A stretch of DNA of 64,000 nt from Bowmanella dokdonensis (GCF_017254865.1 NZ_JAFKCV010000001.1:496001-560000); one strand, 5' to 3'; positions 27,973-38,688 are shown, numbered from the stretch's first letter. Notes: a model not told the origin generated them from the sequence alone. Numbers and translations: made by a program.

Positions 27973-28605
27973 ATGGCCTTAGCCGCGAACAAGCGTTCGA
28001 TCATGACGTTATTTTCGGATACGCTGGATATATACAGCCATCAGGTGCGTATCGTGTTGGCCGAAAAAGGTGTGGGAGTTGAGATTTGCTACGTGGATCC
28101 CAGTAACCTGCCGGAGGATTTGATAGACCTCAACCCTTACGGCACCCTGCCCACCCTGGTGGATCGTGAACTGGTCCTGTACCGTTCTCATATCATCATG
28201 GAGTATCTGGACGAACGCTTCCCTCATCCGCCGCTGATGCCTGTTTATCCGGTTTCCCGGGGGCAGAGCCGTCTGATGATGCACCGGATCGAAAACGACT
28301 GGTACAGCCTGGCTGAAAAGGTGCTGAAAAAGCAGGGTGATGTGGCCAATGCGCGAAATGAGTTGCGTGAAGCCATCCTCAGCCTGGCCCCATTGTTTGC
28401 CGACAATCCTTATTTCATGAGTGAAGAGTTCAGCCTGACTGACTGTTATCTGGCCCCCTTGCTGTGGCGTTTGCCCGCCCTGGGCATTGAGTTGAATGGT
28501 GCCGGCGCCAAGGAAGTGAAGGCCTACATGAACCGGATATTCGACCGTCCATCCTTTAAAGCTTCGCTGACCGATCAGGAACGCGAGATCCATAATCCGC
28601 TTTGA
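27973..28605 (+). CDS. sspA: Stringent starvation protein A
   Basis: This 210-residue GST-fold protein binds RNA polymerase and alters transcription under starvation and acid stress. The start MALAANKRSIMTLFSD and the HPPLMPVYPV stretch (near 86-95, carrying the conserved PHP-type surface pocket) are diagnostic. A strong TTGGAGGAG ribosome site precedes the ATG. A small hairpin GGCTAA/TTAGCC (about 27927-27943) lies in the leader. Its stop overlaps the sspB start. Confidence 0.96.
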   Translation: MALAANKRSIMTLFSDTLDIYSHQVRIVLAEKGVGVEICYVDPSNLPEDLIDLNPYGTLPTLVDRELVLYRSHIIMEYLDERFPHPPLMPVYPVSRGQSRLMMHRIENDWYSLAEKVLKKQGDVANARNELREAILSLAPLFADNPYFMSEEFSLTDCYLAPLLWRLPALGIELNGAGAKEVKAYMNRIFDRPSFKASLTDQEREIHNPL

Positions 28606-29006
28606 TGGACAGCATGCAGCCCATGACCTCCAATAAGCCTTATCTTCTCAGGGCTTTTTACGAATGGATAGTGGATAACCAGTTGACGCCTCATCTGGTG
28701 GTGGATGCAACGCTCGAAGGGACCCGGGTGCCGCAGGAACATGTGAAGGATGGACAGATTGTCCTGAATATTTCACCCAGTGCCTGCGGCAAACTGCAGA
28801 TGAGTAATCTGGATGTGACTTTCGATGCCAGATTCGGCGGTGTCGCCAGGCAACTGATTGTGCCGATGCCGGCAGTACTGGCTATTTATGCCAGGGAAAA
28901 TGGCGCCGGTACTATCTTTACGCCGGAAGAGGAAGGGCCGGAAGATTTACCGCCTGAGCCTACCCCGCCTAAAAAAGGCAGGCCGCAACTCAAAGTCATT
29001 AAATAA
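28605..29006 (+). CDS. sspB: ClpXP adaptor protein SspB
   Basis: This 133-residue adaptor delivers ssrA-tagged proteins to ClpXP. The N-terminal substrate-binding domain (PYLLRAFYEWIVDNQLTPHL, VLNISPSACG, ARFGGV, AVLAIYARENGAG) occupies residues 10-105. An acidic/proline linker leads to the ClpX-binding tail with the conserved PQLKVIK end. ATG at 28605 overlaps the sspA stop (TGATG). Confidence 0.96.
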   Translation: MDSMQPMTSNKPYLLRAFYEWIVDNQLTPHLVVDATLEGTRVPQEHVKDGQIVLNISPSACGKLQMSNLDVTFDARFGGVARQLIVPMPAVLAIYARENGAGTIFTPEEEGPEDLPPEPTPPKKGRPQLKVIK

Positions 29007-29031
29007 GGCGCTGTACAGCGCCTTATTTTTT
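29005..29031 (+). terminator. Terminator of sspAB, probably bidirectional
   Basis: AAGGCGCTGTACAGCGCCTT is a perfect 20-base palindrome followed by ATTTTTTT. It overlaps the sspB stop codon and lies in the convergent gap with dolP. Confidence 0.85.
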
Positions 29032-29050
29032 TGCCTGCCCAAAAGGGGTA

Positions 29051-29635
29051 TTAGAGGATCTCGAACGCCTTGACCACCCTGGCCACACCGTTCACATTCC
29101 TGACGATATCCACCGCCACATTGGCTTCCTGCTCTGTGACCAGGCCCATCAGGAAGACTTCCGAATCCTCAACGATGACTTCTATGTGCAAGCCATCGAC
29201 ACGCTTGTCCGTCACCAGCGCCGTCTTAACCTTGGTGCCTAACCAGACGTCGTTAGCCCGGGTGGAGGGCTGGGTGGGGCTGCCAATCCTAATCTGATTG
29301 TGAAGGCGGGTGACATGGGGCACCCCTTCTGCCAGGCGTTGGGCTTCACGCTTAGTATGTTCGTTGGGAGCTTGGCCGACCAATAGTGCCACGCCATTAA
29401 AGACATGGGCATTGATATGGGCTTGCAGTTTAATCGTATCATTGCTGGAAAGAGCACTGGTGACCCGCGATTCGACGGTCGTATCATCCAACTGCGTACC
29501 CACAGTGCGGCGATCATGGGCGACCTTTGCCGCCCCCACTCCTGCCCCCACCACCAGGGCTGCACAGCCTTGCAACTGACTAAGGGCCAGTGAGACTGTC
29601 ACCAGCAGGGTTGTATTTCTAACTAATCCTTTCAT
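29051..29635 (-). CDS. dolP: Outer-membrane BON-domain lipoprotein DolP (YraP)
   Basis: This 194-residue lipoprotein has a signal peptide ending in the lipobox LQGC (residues 21-24). Two BON domains follow (about 45-112 and 122-190), the known layout of DolP, which binds anionic lipids and supports BAM activity and outer-membrane integrity. The ATG at 29635 has GAGG upstream and follows the diaA stop by one base. It is the last gene of lpoA-yraN-diaA-dolP. Confidence 0.94.
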   Translation of the reverse strand: MKGLVRNTTLLVTVSLALSQLQGCAALVVGAGVGAAKVAHDRRTVGTQLDDTTVESRVTSALSSNDTIKLQAHINAHVFNGVALLVGQAPNEHTKREAQRLAEGVPHVTRLHNQIRIGSPTQPSTRANDVWLGTKVKTALVTDKRVDGLHIEVIVEDSEVFLMGLVTEQEANVAVDIVRNVNGVARVVKAFEIL

Positions 29636-29636
29636 T

Positions 29637-30575
<939 letters not shown>

Positions 30576-30589
<14 letters not shown>

Positions 30590-32372
30590 GGCGGATAACT
30601 CTTTCCTGCTCGATACGCGCCATGGGCAGCTGGCGGACAAGCTGATGGTGGCTGTCCATCCGCACACTACCGGTCAGCCCCTGTTTCTCAAGCATGGGAA
30701 CCAGGGCCATCTGGTGCAGGACAGGGAGCAACTGGTAAGCGTCATATCCCATGGCGAAGAGCCTGGCCTGGCCATCATTGCGCTGAGGCCAGAGTTGTTG
30801 GCTGAGTTGCTTCAGTTCGCTCTCCTGGCCCGGAAGCAACCAGGGCATGTCCATAAATGTCAGATGGCGCAGATCGCGCAGACTGTTGTTTCCCATTTCC
30901 TGACTGAAGCTTCTGGAAGAGGCATACACAGGGACGATCTTGGCGAAGGGACTGATACTGGACTCAATAATGGGGTTGAGCAACTCGGTCTGGGCTGCAT
31001 TGGCGAAGACGACGATGGCATCCACATCACGGCGGTTACGGGCAAAGGCATGGACTTCTTCTTTGGCCAGCCTTTCCACCTGATTGATGCGTTGATTGCT
31101 GGCACTGACCTCCAGCAGCGTCTCCATGGCTGAACGCATGGATTTGTTGTCAGTAAAGCTGACTTGTCTGGGAGCGCTGTCATGGGTCTTCATCCACTGG
31201 TTGGCAAAACTGCTCGCCATCCGCTGGAAGACCTGTCTGTCCGAACTGACCACCAGTGTCCGGTCATAGCCTTTGCCGGCCAGATATTCGGCCAGTTGAA
31301 CCGCTTCGTCTTCCGGTGCCAGGGAATAGAAGTATCTCCCGGCGCTCTTTCTGGGTTCGTCTAGCCTGTTCAGTACCAGGGTGGGAATACGCTCAGGGAT
31401 GGCACTGAGCAGGGCGTCGATATTTTCCTTCAACAGGGGACCGATCACAAAATCATAGGCCAACTCCAGCCCTTGCAGTTCTTCCCTGCCAACCAGGTTT
31501 GAATCCAGAAATGTCAGCGAGGGCTGTGTCTGACCGGATCCGTCCAGGCGGGAAAAATAGGCTGCCAGAATGCCTTCTTTCAGGGCTTCACCCTGGCCGG
31601 CCAATCGTCCCGAGAGGGGCAATATGACCGCCACCTTCCTGGGTTGGTGTCTGTCTAACTGCTTTAATTGCTCCAGCGCATCGGGTAAGGGCAGGTCGTA
31701 TCTTTGCTGCCAGTCAGCCAATTGACGGGTCAGTTCAGGGCCAGCCGGCAGCCGGCTGATTCTGGCAAGGTAAAGCCAGGGGGCCAGGTAGGGGTTACTG
31801 TCCCGGACCCGTTCAAGCTCCCTGGAGGGCACCTGCTGCAATAACGCCCAGACACGGCTTTGCAGTTCAGTGGCCAGGGCAGGCTCCAGACTGATCCATT
31901 CGGCGAGGTCCCTGGCCGCGTCCAGTGGTCTTTGTTGCAGTTCAGCGAGCCGACTGGAAAGCGCCAGGCGCCGGGGTAGATGGTGGGCACCCATGCTGAC
32001 CTGGGCCAGACTCTTGGCAGCCAGCTCTGTCTTGTCTAACTGCAGCAGACACTCGGCATGAATCAGCCAGAGCCTGTCCGACTGACTCTGTTCCAGGCGC
32101 TCTTCACTTAATACTTGTAACAGTTTCAGACTGTCAGTGCACCGCTGTTCGTTTTGCCAGGCCTGGGCCGCGTTCAGCAACCAGGGAAGTTGCCGGGCTG
32201 GTTCGGCTTGTCTGGCCCGGGCCAGATACTGGTCGCCGTCCAGCGGCAGGATCTCTGTGGGTCCCGATGTTCTCGGTTGGTCAGGAACAGGCTGACTGAC
32301 TCTGGGAGCACTGGCGCAGGCACAGAGCAGAATGGTCAGCATGGGCAGCGTCAGGGAGCGGTAGGTCAGCAT
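30576..32372 (-). CDS. lpoA: Penicillin-binding protein activator LpoA
   Basis: This 598-residue outer-membrane lipoprotein spans the periplasm and stimulates PBP1a. The lipobox LCAC (residues 16-19) ends a short signal peptide. An N-terminal TPR-like helical domain covers about 45-240. A periplasmic-binding-protein-like domain follows (starting KVAVILPLSGRLAGQGEALKEG near 248). It is shorter than E. coli LpoA (678). It is divergent from rsmI, as in E. coli. Confidence 0.93.
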
Positions 32373-32449
32373 TGGGAAAAAGTTCCGGCGATCATCAGAG
32401 CTCTAGTTTAAAATGCCCATCAGGCTAATACAATCAATGGGATATCTTA

Positions 32450-33307
32450 GTGACAAATAGCGGACCGACAAGCCGTGGCAAGCTCTATATAGTTGCGACG
32501 CCCATTGGCAATCTGGAAGACATCAGTCAGCGGGCGATTCGCATACTGAATGAAGTGGCACTGATTGCAGCGGAAGACACCCGACATAGCCAGAAGTTAT
32601 TGTCCCACTACCAGATAGGCACTCGCCTGCTGTCATTGCATGAACACAATGAGCGGCAACGGGCCGATCAATTGTTGTCCAAGTTGGGTAATGGTATGGA
32701 TCTGGCCTTGATCAGTGACGCCGGCACCCCCCTTATCAGTGATCCGGGCTATGCGCTGGTCAATCTTTGCCGGGAAGCCGGTATCGACGTGATCCCCATT
32801 CCCGGCCCCTGTGCAGCTATTACGGCCTTGTGTGCGGCGGGGCTTCCCACCGATAAGTTCAGTTTCAAGGGCTTCCTGCCGGTTAAGGAGATGGCCAGGC
32901 GCGAAGCGCTGGGTGCACTTAAGGGAGACTCCGGCACCTGTATCTTTTACGAGGCACCCCGGCGGATAGCCGATACGGTGAAAATGCTGGTGGAGGAACT
33001 GGGCCCGCACCGGCAGTTAGTGCTGGCCAAGGAACTGACCAAGACGTTTGAGACCTTCAAAAGCGGGGATGCAGAGCAGGTGCTGGCCTGGCTACTCGAA
33101 GATCCGTTGCACCAAAAAGGCGAGTTTGTACTGATGGTGGGGCCGGACTTAAATGTCAATGAGAGCCTTCCACAGCAGGCCTTGGATTTGCTCGATTCAC
33201 TGCTCGAAGTACTACCGTTGAAAAAGGCGGCGGCTATCACCGCCAGTCACTATGGGTTGAAAAAGAACGAACTCTATCAACTGGGCTTGCAAAGACAGGG
33301 TCGCTGA
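32450..33307 (+). CDS. rsmI: 16S rRNA (cytidine(1402)-2'-O)-methyltransferase RsmI
   Basis: This 285-residue SAM-dependent tetrapyrrole-methylase-fold enzyme 2'-O-methylates C1402 in the 30S P site. Diagnostic segments are YIVATPIGNLEDIS (13-26), AAEDTRHSQKLL, LISDAGTPLISDPG and VIPIPGPCAAITAL. The start is GTG at 32450. It is monocistronic, divergent from lpoA, and ends eight bases from a convergent gene. Confidence 0.96.
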   Translation: MTNSGPTSRGKLYIVATPIGNLEDISQRAIRILNEVALIAAEDTRHSQKLLSHYQIGTRLLSLHEHNERQRADQLLSKLGNGMDLALISDAGTPLISDPGYALVNLCREAGIDVIPIPGPCAAITALCAAGLPTDKFSFKGFLPVKEMARREALGALKGDSGTCIFYEAPRRIADTVKMLVEELGPHRQLVLAKELTKTFETFKSGDAEQVLAWLLEDPLHQKGEFVLMVGPDLNVNESLPQQALDLLDSLLEVLPLKKAAAITASHYGLKKNELYQLGLQRQGR

Positions 33308-33315
33308 CCCTGTAT

Positions 33316-34770
33316 TCAGTTTGAAACCCTGACCACCTTGTTCCAGAGGTTCTGGTGCTTGGCATAGGAAAAAAAGGTGTAGGGGTGCCAGCATTTGGGA
33401 ATCAAATCCAGCTCCTTGCGCTCCTCGAAGTTTGACACCAGTTGGCTCAAAATCTCCAACAGGCGGTCTTTGCTGATGCGTTCCAGCTTTTTTCTTGCCT
33501 GGGGATAGTAGAGATTATTGTCGGGGCCGATCAACAGATCCTGGCCAAACTGGGAAAAAGTCAGATTCTTGGTGGCATTGCGACAGATGGGGATCTGGGG
33601 ATTGGCAGGGTAGAGGTCATTGACTATGGCATATTCGTATCTGTCCAGATCACGTCGATCGGAGTCTTTGGGGATATAGGTCACGCCAAACCCCTGTGGA
33701 AAATGCCCTACGATTCTGATAAAGCTTTTCACGGCCATGCTGTTCAAGGCGCCCTGTTCGGCGGCTTTTTCCAGCACCAGTGTCGCCTTTGGCAGTGTTT
33801 CATAGGATTGTCCAGGTTTGGTTGAAAGCACCACTGAGGCATAGACCTGGGGGATTTTCAGCAGGTTACCGATGGACTGCTGGGCATCCAGTGAAGACTT
33901 GATCAGGGTCATGACAAACTTGAGCTTGTCTTTCTCCGCTTCGTTGTATTCTTCCCGTTCGGCTTTTGAATTGCCCACATAGCGGCCACAACCTATACCG
34001 TCCTTAAGGTAGTTGACCGTGTACTGGTAGCTCAGTTTGAGCATCTGCTGGCGTTCCTGCTTTTCCAGGGTACGGAATTCATCCAGGTTTCCATCCGGGC
34101 CCCGCAACACCTTCTGTGGGTCCGGATGATATTGACCAACGTCCTGCAACAGGCTGGTCATCAGCAAGGGAATCTGTACATATTTCCTGAAAGGACAACG
34201 GGAAGCTTCTTCCGCATCTTCCGGCTGTTTGATCCTGCTGTTGTAGTGACCCAGCACGTACTGGTTAGTGATCTGCTCGTCTTCCAGCATGCGTTCCAGC
34301 AGCAACAGACACAACACGGCTTTATACAGATGCTTGCTCTTCTGATTGGCCTGGGGAAGTTTCCTGCCGTCTGTCTGGGTGGTCAGCAGGATAGTGCCAA
34401 GCAGTCTGGCGAAATTGCGCCGGCTGTCTTCAGCACTCTCGCCTGAGGTCAGCTCAAGAATCTCTTCACAAACCTCATAGAGTTTTTTATATCGCTCCAG
34501 CCGCTGCTCTTCCACCTTTTGCTGAAAGGACTTGAGGTGGGTTTCCGCCTCTTTCTTTTTATGTTCAGCTTTGCTGCCTGATGCCTCCCTGGCCTGGGAT
34601 AGCTTTTCCTTTAGCTGTGTTGTCCGGTCCTGCACTGAGGACTGTTCGGCGAAATAAGCCATGGCCTGCTCATACAGGGAGTCCTGAATGGGTGAGACAT
34701 CGTGAATCTTTTTGATCAGGGTGCGGATGCCCTTGGTGTATTTGGTTTCCCCGACTGTGGCCTTGGTCAT
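33316..34770 (-). CDS. Uncharacterised protein with a degenerate HD-GYP-like domain
   Basis: This 484-residue soluble protein has no signal peptide or membrane helix. Residues 50-110 look like a charged coiled coil. Residues 195-400 resemble an HD-GYP c-di-GMP phosphodiesterase, but key motifs are altered: LLQDVGQ (207-213) where active enzymes have LLHDIGK, and DGIGCG (257-262) where they have DGSGYP. The following helix and beta segment (KATLVLEKAAEQG, KSFIRIVGHFPQGFGV) fit the family well. I infer a catalytically dead, possibly ligand-sensing or structural homologue; the similarity is by eye. ATG at 34770 is chosen (GGGA just upstream, TKATVGET start); longer in-frame starts are weaker. 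It is convergent with rsmI and divergent from rnpB. Confidence 0.6.
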   Translation of the reverse strand: MTKATVGETKYTKGIRTLIKKIHDVSPIQDSLYEQAMAYFAEQSSVQDRTTQLKEKLSQAREASGSKAEHKKKEAETHLKSFQQKVEEQRLERYKKLYEVCEEILELTSGESAEDSRRNFARLLGTILLTTQTDGRKLPQANQKSKHLYKAVLCLLLLERMLEDEQITNQYVLGHYNSRIKQPEDAEEASRCPFRKYVQIPLLMTSLLQDVGQYHPDPQKVLRGPDGNLDEFRTLEKQERQQMLKLSYQYTVNYLKDGIGCGRYVGNSKAEREEYNEAEKDKLKFVMTLIKSSLDAQQSIGNLLKIPQVYASVVLSTKPGQSYETLPKATLVLEKAAEQGALNSMAVKSFIRIVGHFPQGFGVTYIPKDSDRRDLDRYEYAIVNDLYPANPQIPICRNATKNLTFSQFGQDLLIGPDNNLYYPQARKKLERISKDRLLEILSQLVSNFEERKELDLIPKCWHPYTFFSYAKHQNLWNKVVRVSN

Positions 34771-34908
34771 TGTCCCTGCTGTTATACACGAAAGGATAGT
34801 GGTTTGGATGTTAGCAAAATTTGTCAGTGCTTGCGCAAGCACAGATTTCAACTCTTCGCTTCCCGCTGCTTCAGCGGGTTATGACTGGTGTTTGCATCGG
34901 CAAACGAG

Positions 34909-34914
34909 TACACT
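34909..34914 (+). promoter_or_regulatory. -10 element of rnpB
   Basis: TACACT lies seven bases before the predicted 5' end of the RNase P RNA and is followed by a GC-rich discriminator (TCGCGCC), as at stable RNA promoters. No good -35 was found. Confidence 0.45.
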
Positions 34915-34921
34915 TCGCGCC

Positions 34922-35280
<359 letters not shown>

Positions 35281-35466
35281 TTTCACAAACCAGCAGAGTT
35301 TTTCAACTTAATCAGTGGGTTATATAGTGCCCGCCGACCTGCTGGCGATGTAGGGTATTTTTTCTTATACACAGGTACGGAAGCGGCGCTATTACAGCGA
35401 CCATGGGTCTTATAAGCTTCATCACGTCAAGACCCTAAGTTCCAACTGAGTTAAGAGGCAACACCC

Positions 35467-35862
35467 ATGAAAAAATCATCACTCGCTTTGCTGGCCAGCT
35501 TGTTGGCTATCGGTTTCTCTCCGGTCAGTCAGGCAGATATCAATGAAGATCTGCAAAACATCTGCACCATCGTCAAGAATGACGACAAGTCTGAACTGCG
35601 TAAGAAAGTTAAAAAGGTCCAGGACGACTACAACCTGCGCCTGGGCGACTACTACACAGGTATCAGTTGTGGCGGCAGCAGTCTGATCCGTTACGCCATG
35701 GAAAATGGCGCCAACGAAGTGGGCACCTTTATGATTAAAAAAATGAGTAAGACGGATCTGACTCAGGCAGAAGCCGACGGCAAGTTGTTGCAGGAATGGG
35801 CCGAAGCCAATGGCCATATTGCCAGTCCTATCGGCCAGGAATTACTGGCGAGGATTAATTAA
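35467..35862 (+). CDS. Small secreted DUF3718-type protein
   Basis: This 131-residue protein has a Sec signal peptide (residues 1-23, cleavage after SQA). The mature domain has two cysteines (C32 in NICTIVKNDD and C64 in GISCGGSSLIRYAM) that could pair. The pattern resembles DUF3718, a family seen mainly in Alteromonadales and relatives and of unknown role. An AGAGG site precedes the ATG. It stands alone between rnpB and a hairpin-rich intergenic region. Confidence 0.75.
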   Translation: MKKSSLALLASLLAIGFSPVSQADINEDLQNICTIVKNDDKSELRKKVKKVQDDYNLRLGDYYTGISCGGSSLIRYAMENGANEVGTFMIKKMSKTDLTQAEADGKLLQEWAEANGHIASPIGQELLARIN

Positions 35863-35869
35863 CTCGTCA

Positions 35870-36064
35870 CATCATTGGCGTACTCTGGATTCCAGAGGTG
35901 CCTTCGAGACAACAGAATTGGCAGTGCCGGAAGCCGGTAACAGGTGGGAGAACCCATCCACTGCAACCTGATTGGGCATCACTCTCTCGAAGGTCTTGAC
36001 GCCTCTTAATTTGAGAGAGTGCTCTTGCCCAACATACAATAAAGCCCCGCCAATGCGGGGCTTT
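35870..36064 (+). ncRNA. Candidate structured RNA ending in a terminator
   Basis: Between the DUF3718 gene and a strong terminator lie stacked hairpins: CTCTGGA/TCCAGAG near 35882-35896, and a two-part long stem TTGGGCA..ACTCTCTC / GAGAGAGT..TGCCCAA (35972-35988 with 36013-36032, 15 bp in total). The terminator stem follows nine bases later. It could be a 3' UTR structure or a small RNA; no promoter was identified. Confidence 0.35.
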
Positions 36065-36070
36065 TCTTTT
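36041..36070 (+). terminator. Rho-independent terminator after the DUF3718 gene
   Basis: AAAGCCCCGC / GCGGGGCTTTT with a CAAT loop is followed by a run of T residues (CTTTTTT). Confidence 0.9.
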
Positions 36071-36162
36071 TTGCTGGACAGGAAGAAGAGGAAAGGTAGA
36101 ATCCGGTAACAATTTGTAACCAGCCTCTGCTCAGGGACTTCAGCCTCAAAAGGAGTTGTACC

Positions 36163-38643
36163 GTGACCCGATCACGTTTTTCCTCTTTTCTATATGTACT
36201 TTCTGTTCTGCTTTTAGCTGGCTGTGGTGGCGGAGGCGGCTCAGACAGCCCTGCGCCAACCACTCCTCCGGCCCCGGTCAATAATGCGCCCAGTATCAGC
36301 GGCACACCTGCCACCTCGGTGGATGAAGGTTCGGGCTACAGCTTTGCTCCTTCGGCTGCCGACGCCGATGGCGACAGCCTGACCTTCAGCGTGACCAATC
36401 TGCCAGCATGGGCCAGCTTTAATGCAGAGACAGGTGAAATCAGCGGCACACCGTCCAGAGAACATGCAGGCAGTTATCCGGATATCAGCATTAGTGTTTC
36501 GGATGGCAGTCTGAGCCGTGCCCTGCCTGGCTTTACCGTGCAAGTGCTGGCGGTGAGGAACATTACCCTTGCGGGCAAGGCAACCGATGCGCCTCTGGTA
36601 AATGCCCAGGTGACAACCACTGTTGGACAGCGTGAGTTTTCTGCCAGTACAGATGCCCAGGGCAACTACAGCCTGCCCATTGTGCTTCGCGATACAGAAT
36701 ACCAGCCTGAGGACCTCTTGACGCTTAAAGCCAGAGGGACAGGTGAGCAGACCCATATCGAACTGATCAGCCAGGTTGCCTCTTTCGAATCCCTGATTGA
36801 AATGGCCAGCAGTGAGGAGCAACTGGCAGCTGGCCAATGGCACCGACTGAACCTGACTCAACTGTCCACTGCCAAGTACCTGCTGGCTTCAGATAAGAAC
36901 AATGGCTCTGCGGCTACCACCTACAGTCTGTTGGAAGATCTGGAAGAGGCAGTGGATGCTGAATGTATACAGACCCTGAGCGGCCTGATCAAGCTGCTGG
37001 CAGACCATACTGCCTACCCAGTTCCTGAAAACAAGACCACCTTATCCCTCTGGCAGAACGACGAAAATTCGACCTGGGAGGCCGCCATACTTTGGTTGAA
37101 TGAGCAGGGCTTGAGGGATACAGACGGCAATTATGCCCCAACCTTTGCATTAGATTTACAGGAGGCCATTACAACCACCCTTAACGATTCGGATGTTGTG
37201 CCTGCGATCACAGATGAGGATTTAATCGGTGTTCATATTATTGCTGACGCGCCTCAGCAGGGTTATGTACCCTCAAGCGGCGAAGTGCTGGAGTTAAGGG
37301 CTGATGGGTCCGGCACTGCGTATATTGAGGCAGACAAAGGTGGTGATCTGGATGCACACCAGTTTGAGTTTTCCTGGATTCGAGATGGGAACTCTGTGAG
37401 CTTAACCTTTCCGGAGCGGGTCGAGAAAGAGTCATTTTCAAGATCCCTTAACCGTGAGACGGGAAGTTACAGTTATCAAATACTGGCTGATGAATATGGG
37501 TTTGGGCAGGAAGTGGTGAATAATGTTACGGCTAATGATGACAAAATCATCTGGAGACCATACCTTCGCAGGCAGACTCATACACAAACATTCCAACTGA
37601 TGCCAAACACAAATGGCTATATTTGGCTTGCTGGTGAACATCAGGTTAGTTATCGGCTCGATATACCTACCGGGTTTGTGGCGGGCTATCTTCCAGAAGA
37701 AAGCCCAGTTTCAGTAAAGACCCTTGGGATTGATAAACAGCTTTATGTCAAAGTGCAAGAAGGGCTATCAGAATTTGAGGGTAGCCTTGCTAATGGACAA
37801 TGGGCATTACCAGTGCTTTATCGTCTGCCTTGGTACGAGGGGACTTCATTTGCGACGCAGGTGACAGAAAATGAAAACTTTCATCAGGATATTGTTGAAG
37901 TCAATGGGTTACCGACCACCGCGGAACTTAGTCAACAGCAAGTCATAGCGGAAGCGCTGTCTCATCAGATAAAACTGACTGTAGGCAATGATCAGTATCA
38001 ATATATCCCTTTTGCCAGCAATGATCTGCTCTATGCAGTGCTGGTAAATTACTCTGTTGGAGGGGAATTGGATAAGCGGGTAGTTCGCTGGATGTCAAAA
38101 GTGAATAAGCCAGATGATGCCTTATCCCAAATCACATCTGAAATGATCACGGAACTTCCTCTAGGTTGGAGAGCAGTATCTCAGTCACATTTCGGTTATT
38201 GGAAGTCATCTGAATATAATGGCGACGGTTTATTGATATACGATCATTTATATGTCTATCAATTAGAAGAAAATAATGGCCTTAAAGTAATTGACAGAGA
38301 TCCTTATGCAGACATTAGCGCGCCTAGGTTCCGAGTTTCTGAGATTTATGGAGACGGGTCTTGGGAAGTGAACACAGATGGGAAGTTGGTCTTGGGGAAA
38401 GACTTTTATGATAGTACTACAGGTCTATTAAAGGGTTACAGATTCAGATATTGGACTTTACTGGGTGGAAATGAGCAAGATTATCTCGTTATAGAAGAAG
38501 TAAAATGGTTTGATGATTGGAACGAAAATGGTGAAATAGACCCGCTGGAAGACGGGTACCTGGTGTTTCCCCATTTAAAGTGGCTGAAAAAGACCGACCT
38601 CAGCCAATGGCAGGAAGCCTGGGCTAATACCAATCTGGACTAA
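36163..38643 (+). CDS. Large surface lipoprotein with a cadherin/Ig-like domain
   Basis: This 826-residue lipoprotein has the lipobox LAGC at 18-21, followed by a Gly run and a Thr/Pro-rich linker. Residues 42-130 form a dystroglycan-type cadherin-like (He_PIG) domain (DADGDSLTFSVTNLPAWASFN, GEISGTPS). A carboxypeptidase-regulatory-like beta segment may follow (about 130-175). The remaining 600 residues are Trp/Tyr-rich beta structure that I do not recognise; an EF-hand-like DDWNENGEIDPLEDG lies near 790. The start is GTG with an ideal AAGGAG site. Codons in the second half (about 37500-38560) are clearly more AT-rich than in neighbours, suggesting a different origin. Probably a cell-surface or secreted binding protein. 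Confidence 0.75.
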   Translation: MTRSRFSSFLYVLSVLLLAGCGGGGGSDSPAPTTPPAPVNNAPSISGTPATSVDEGSGYSFAPSAADADGDSLTFSVTNLPAWASFNAETGEISGTPSREHAGSYPDISISVSDGSLSRALPGFTVQVLAVRNITLAGKATDAPLVNAQVTTTVGQREFSASTDAQGNYSLPIVLRDTEYQPEDLLTLKARGTGEQTHIELISQVASFESLIEMASSEEQLAAGQWHRLNLTQLSTAKYLLASDKNNGSAATTYSLLEDLEEAVDAECIQTLSGLIKLLADHTAYPVPENKTTLSLWQNDENSTWEAAILWLNEQGLRDTDGNYAPTFALDLQEAITTTLNDSDVVPAITDEDLIGVHIIADAPQQGYVPSSGEVLELRADGSGTAYIEADKGGDLDAHQFEFSWIRDGNSVSLTFPERVEKESFSRSLNRETGSYSYQILADEYGFGQEVVNNVTANDDKIIWRPYLRRQTHTQTFQLMPNTNGYIWLAGEHQVSYRLDIPTGFVAGYLPEESPVSVKTLGIDKQLYVKVQEGLSEFEGSLANGQWALPVLYRLPWYEGTSFATQVTENENFHQDIVEVNGLPTTAELSQQQVIAEALSHQIKLTVGNDQYQYIPFASNDLLYAVLVNYSVGGELDKRVVRWMSKVNKPDDALSQITSEMITELPLGWRAVSQSHFGYWKSSEYNGDGLLIYDHLYVYQLEENNGLKVIDRDPYADISAPRFRVSEIYGDGSWEVNTDGKLVLGKDFYDSTTGLLKGYRFRYWTLLGGNEQDYLVIEEVKWFDDWNENGEIDPLEDGYLVFPHLKWLKKTDLSQWQEAWANTNLD

Positions 38644-38655
38644 TATCCCATTATG

Positions 38656-38680
38656 AGCCCTGCCAATGCGGGGCTTTTTT
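38656..38680 (+). terminator. Rho-independent terminator of the surface lipoprotein gene
   Basis: AGCCCTGC / GCGGGGCT with a CAAT loop is followed by TTTTT, 13 bases after the stop codon. The loop and stem resemble the terminator at 36041. Confidence 0.85.
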
Positions 38681-38688
38681 ATAGATTC

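Noticed and set aside
33316-34770. Active c-di-GMP phosphodiesterase
   Set aside because: The metal-binding HD pair and the GYP motif are not present, so an enzymatic call is not supported.
35281-35466. tRNA gene or rnpB terminator between rnpB and the DUF3718 gene
   Set aside because: No cloverleaf is seen. The only hairpin (CGCC/GGCG near 35332-35347) is weak and lacks an adjacent U-tract.
35870-36040. Cyclic-di-GMP or other known riboswitch
   Set aside because: The region lies after a gene and before a terminator, not upstream in a leader, and no known riboswitch core was recognised.
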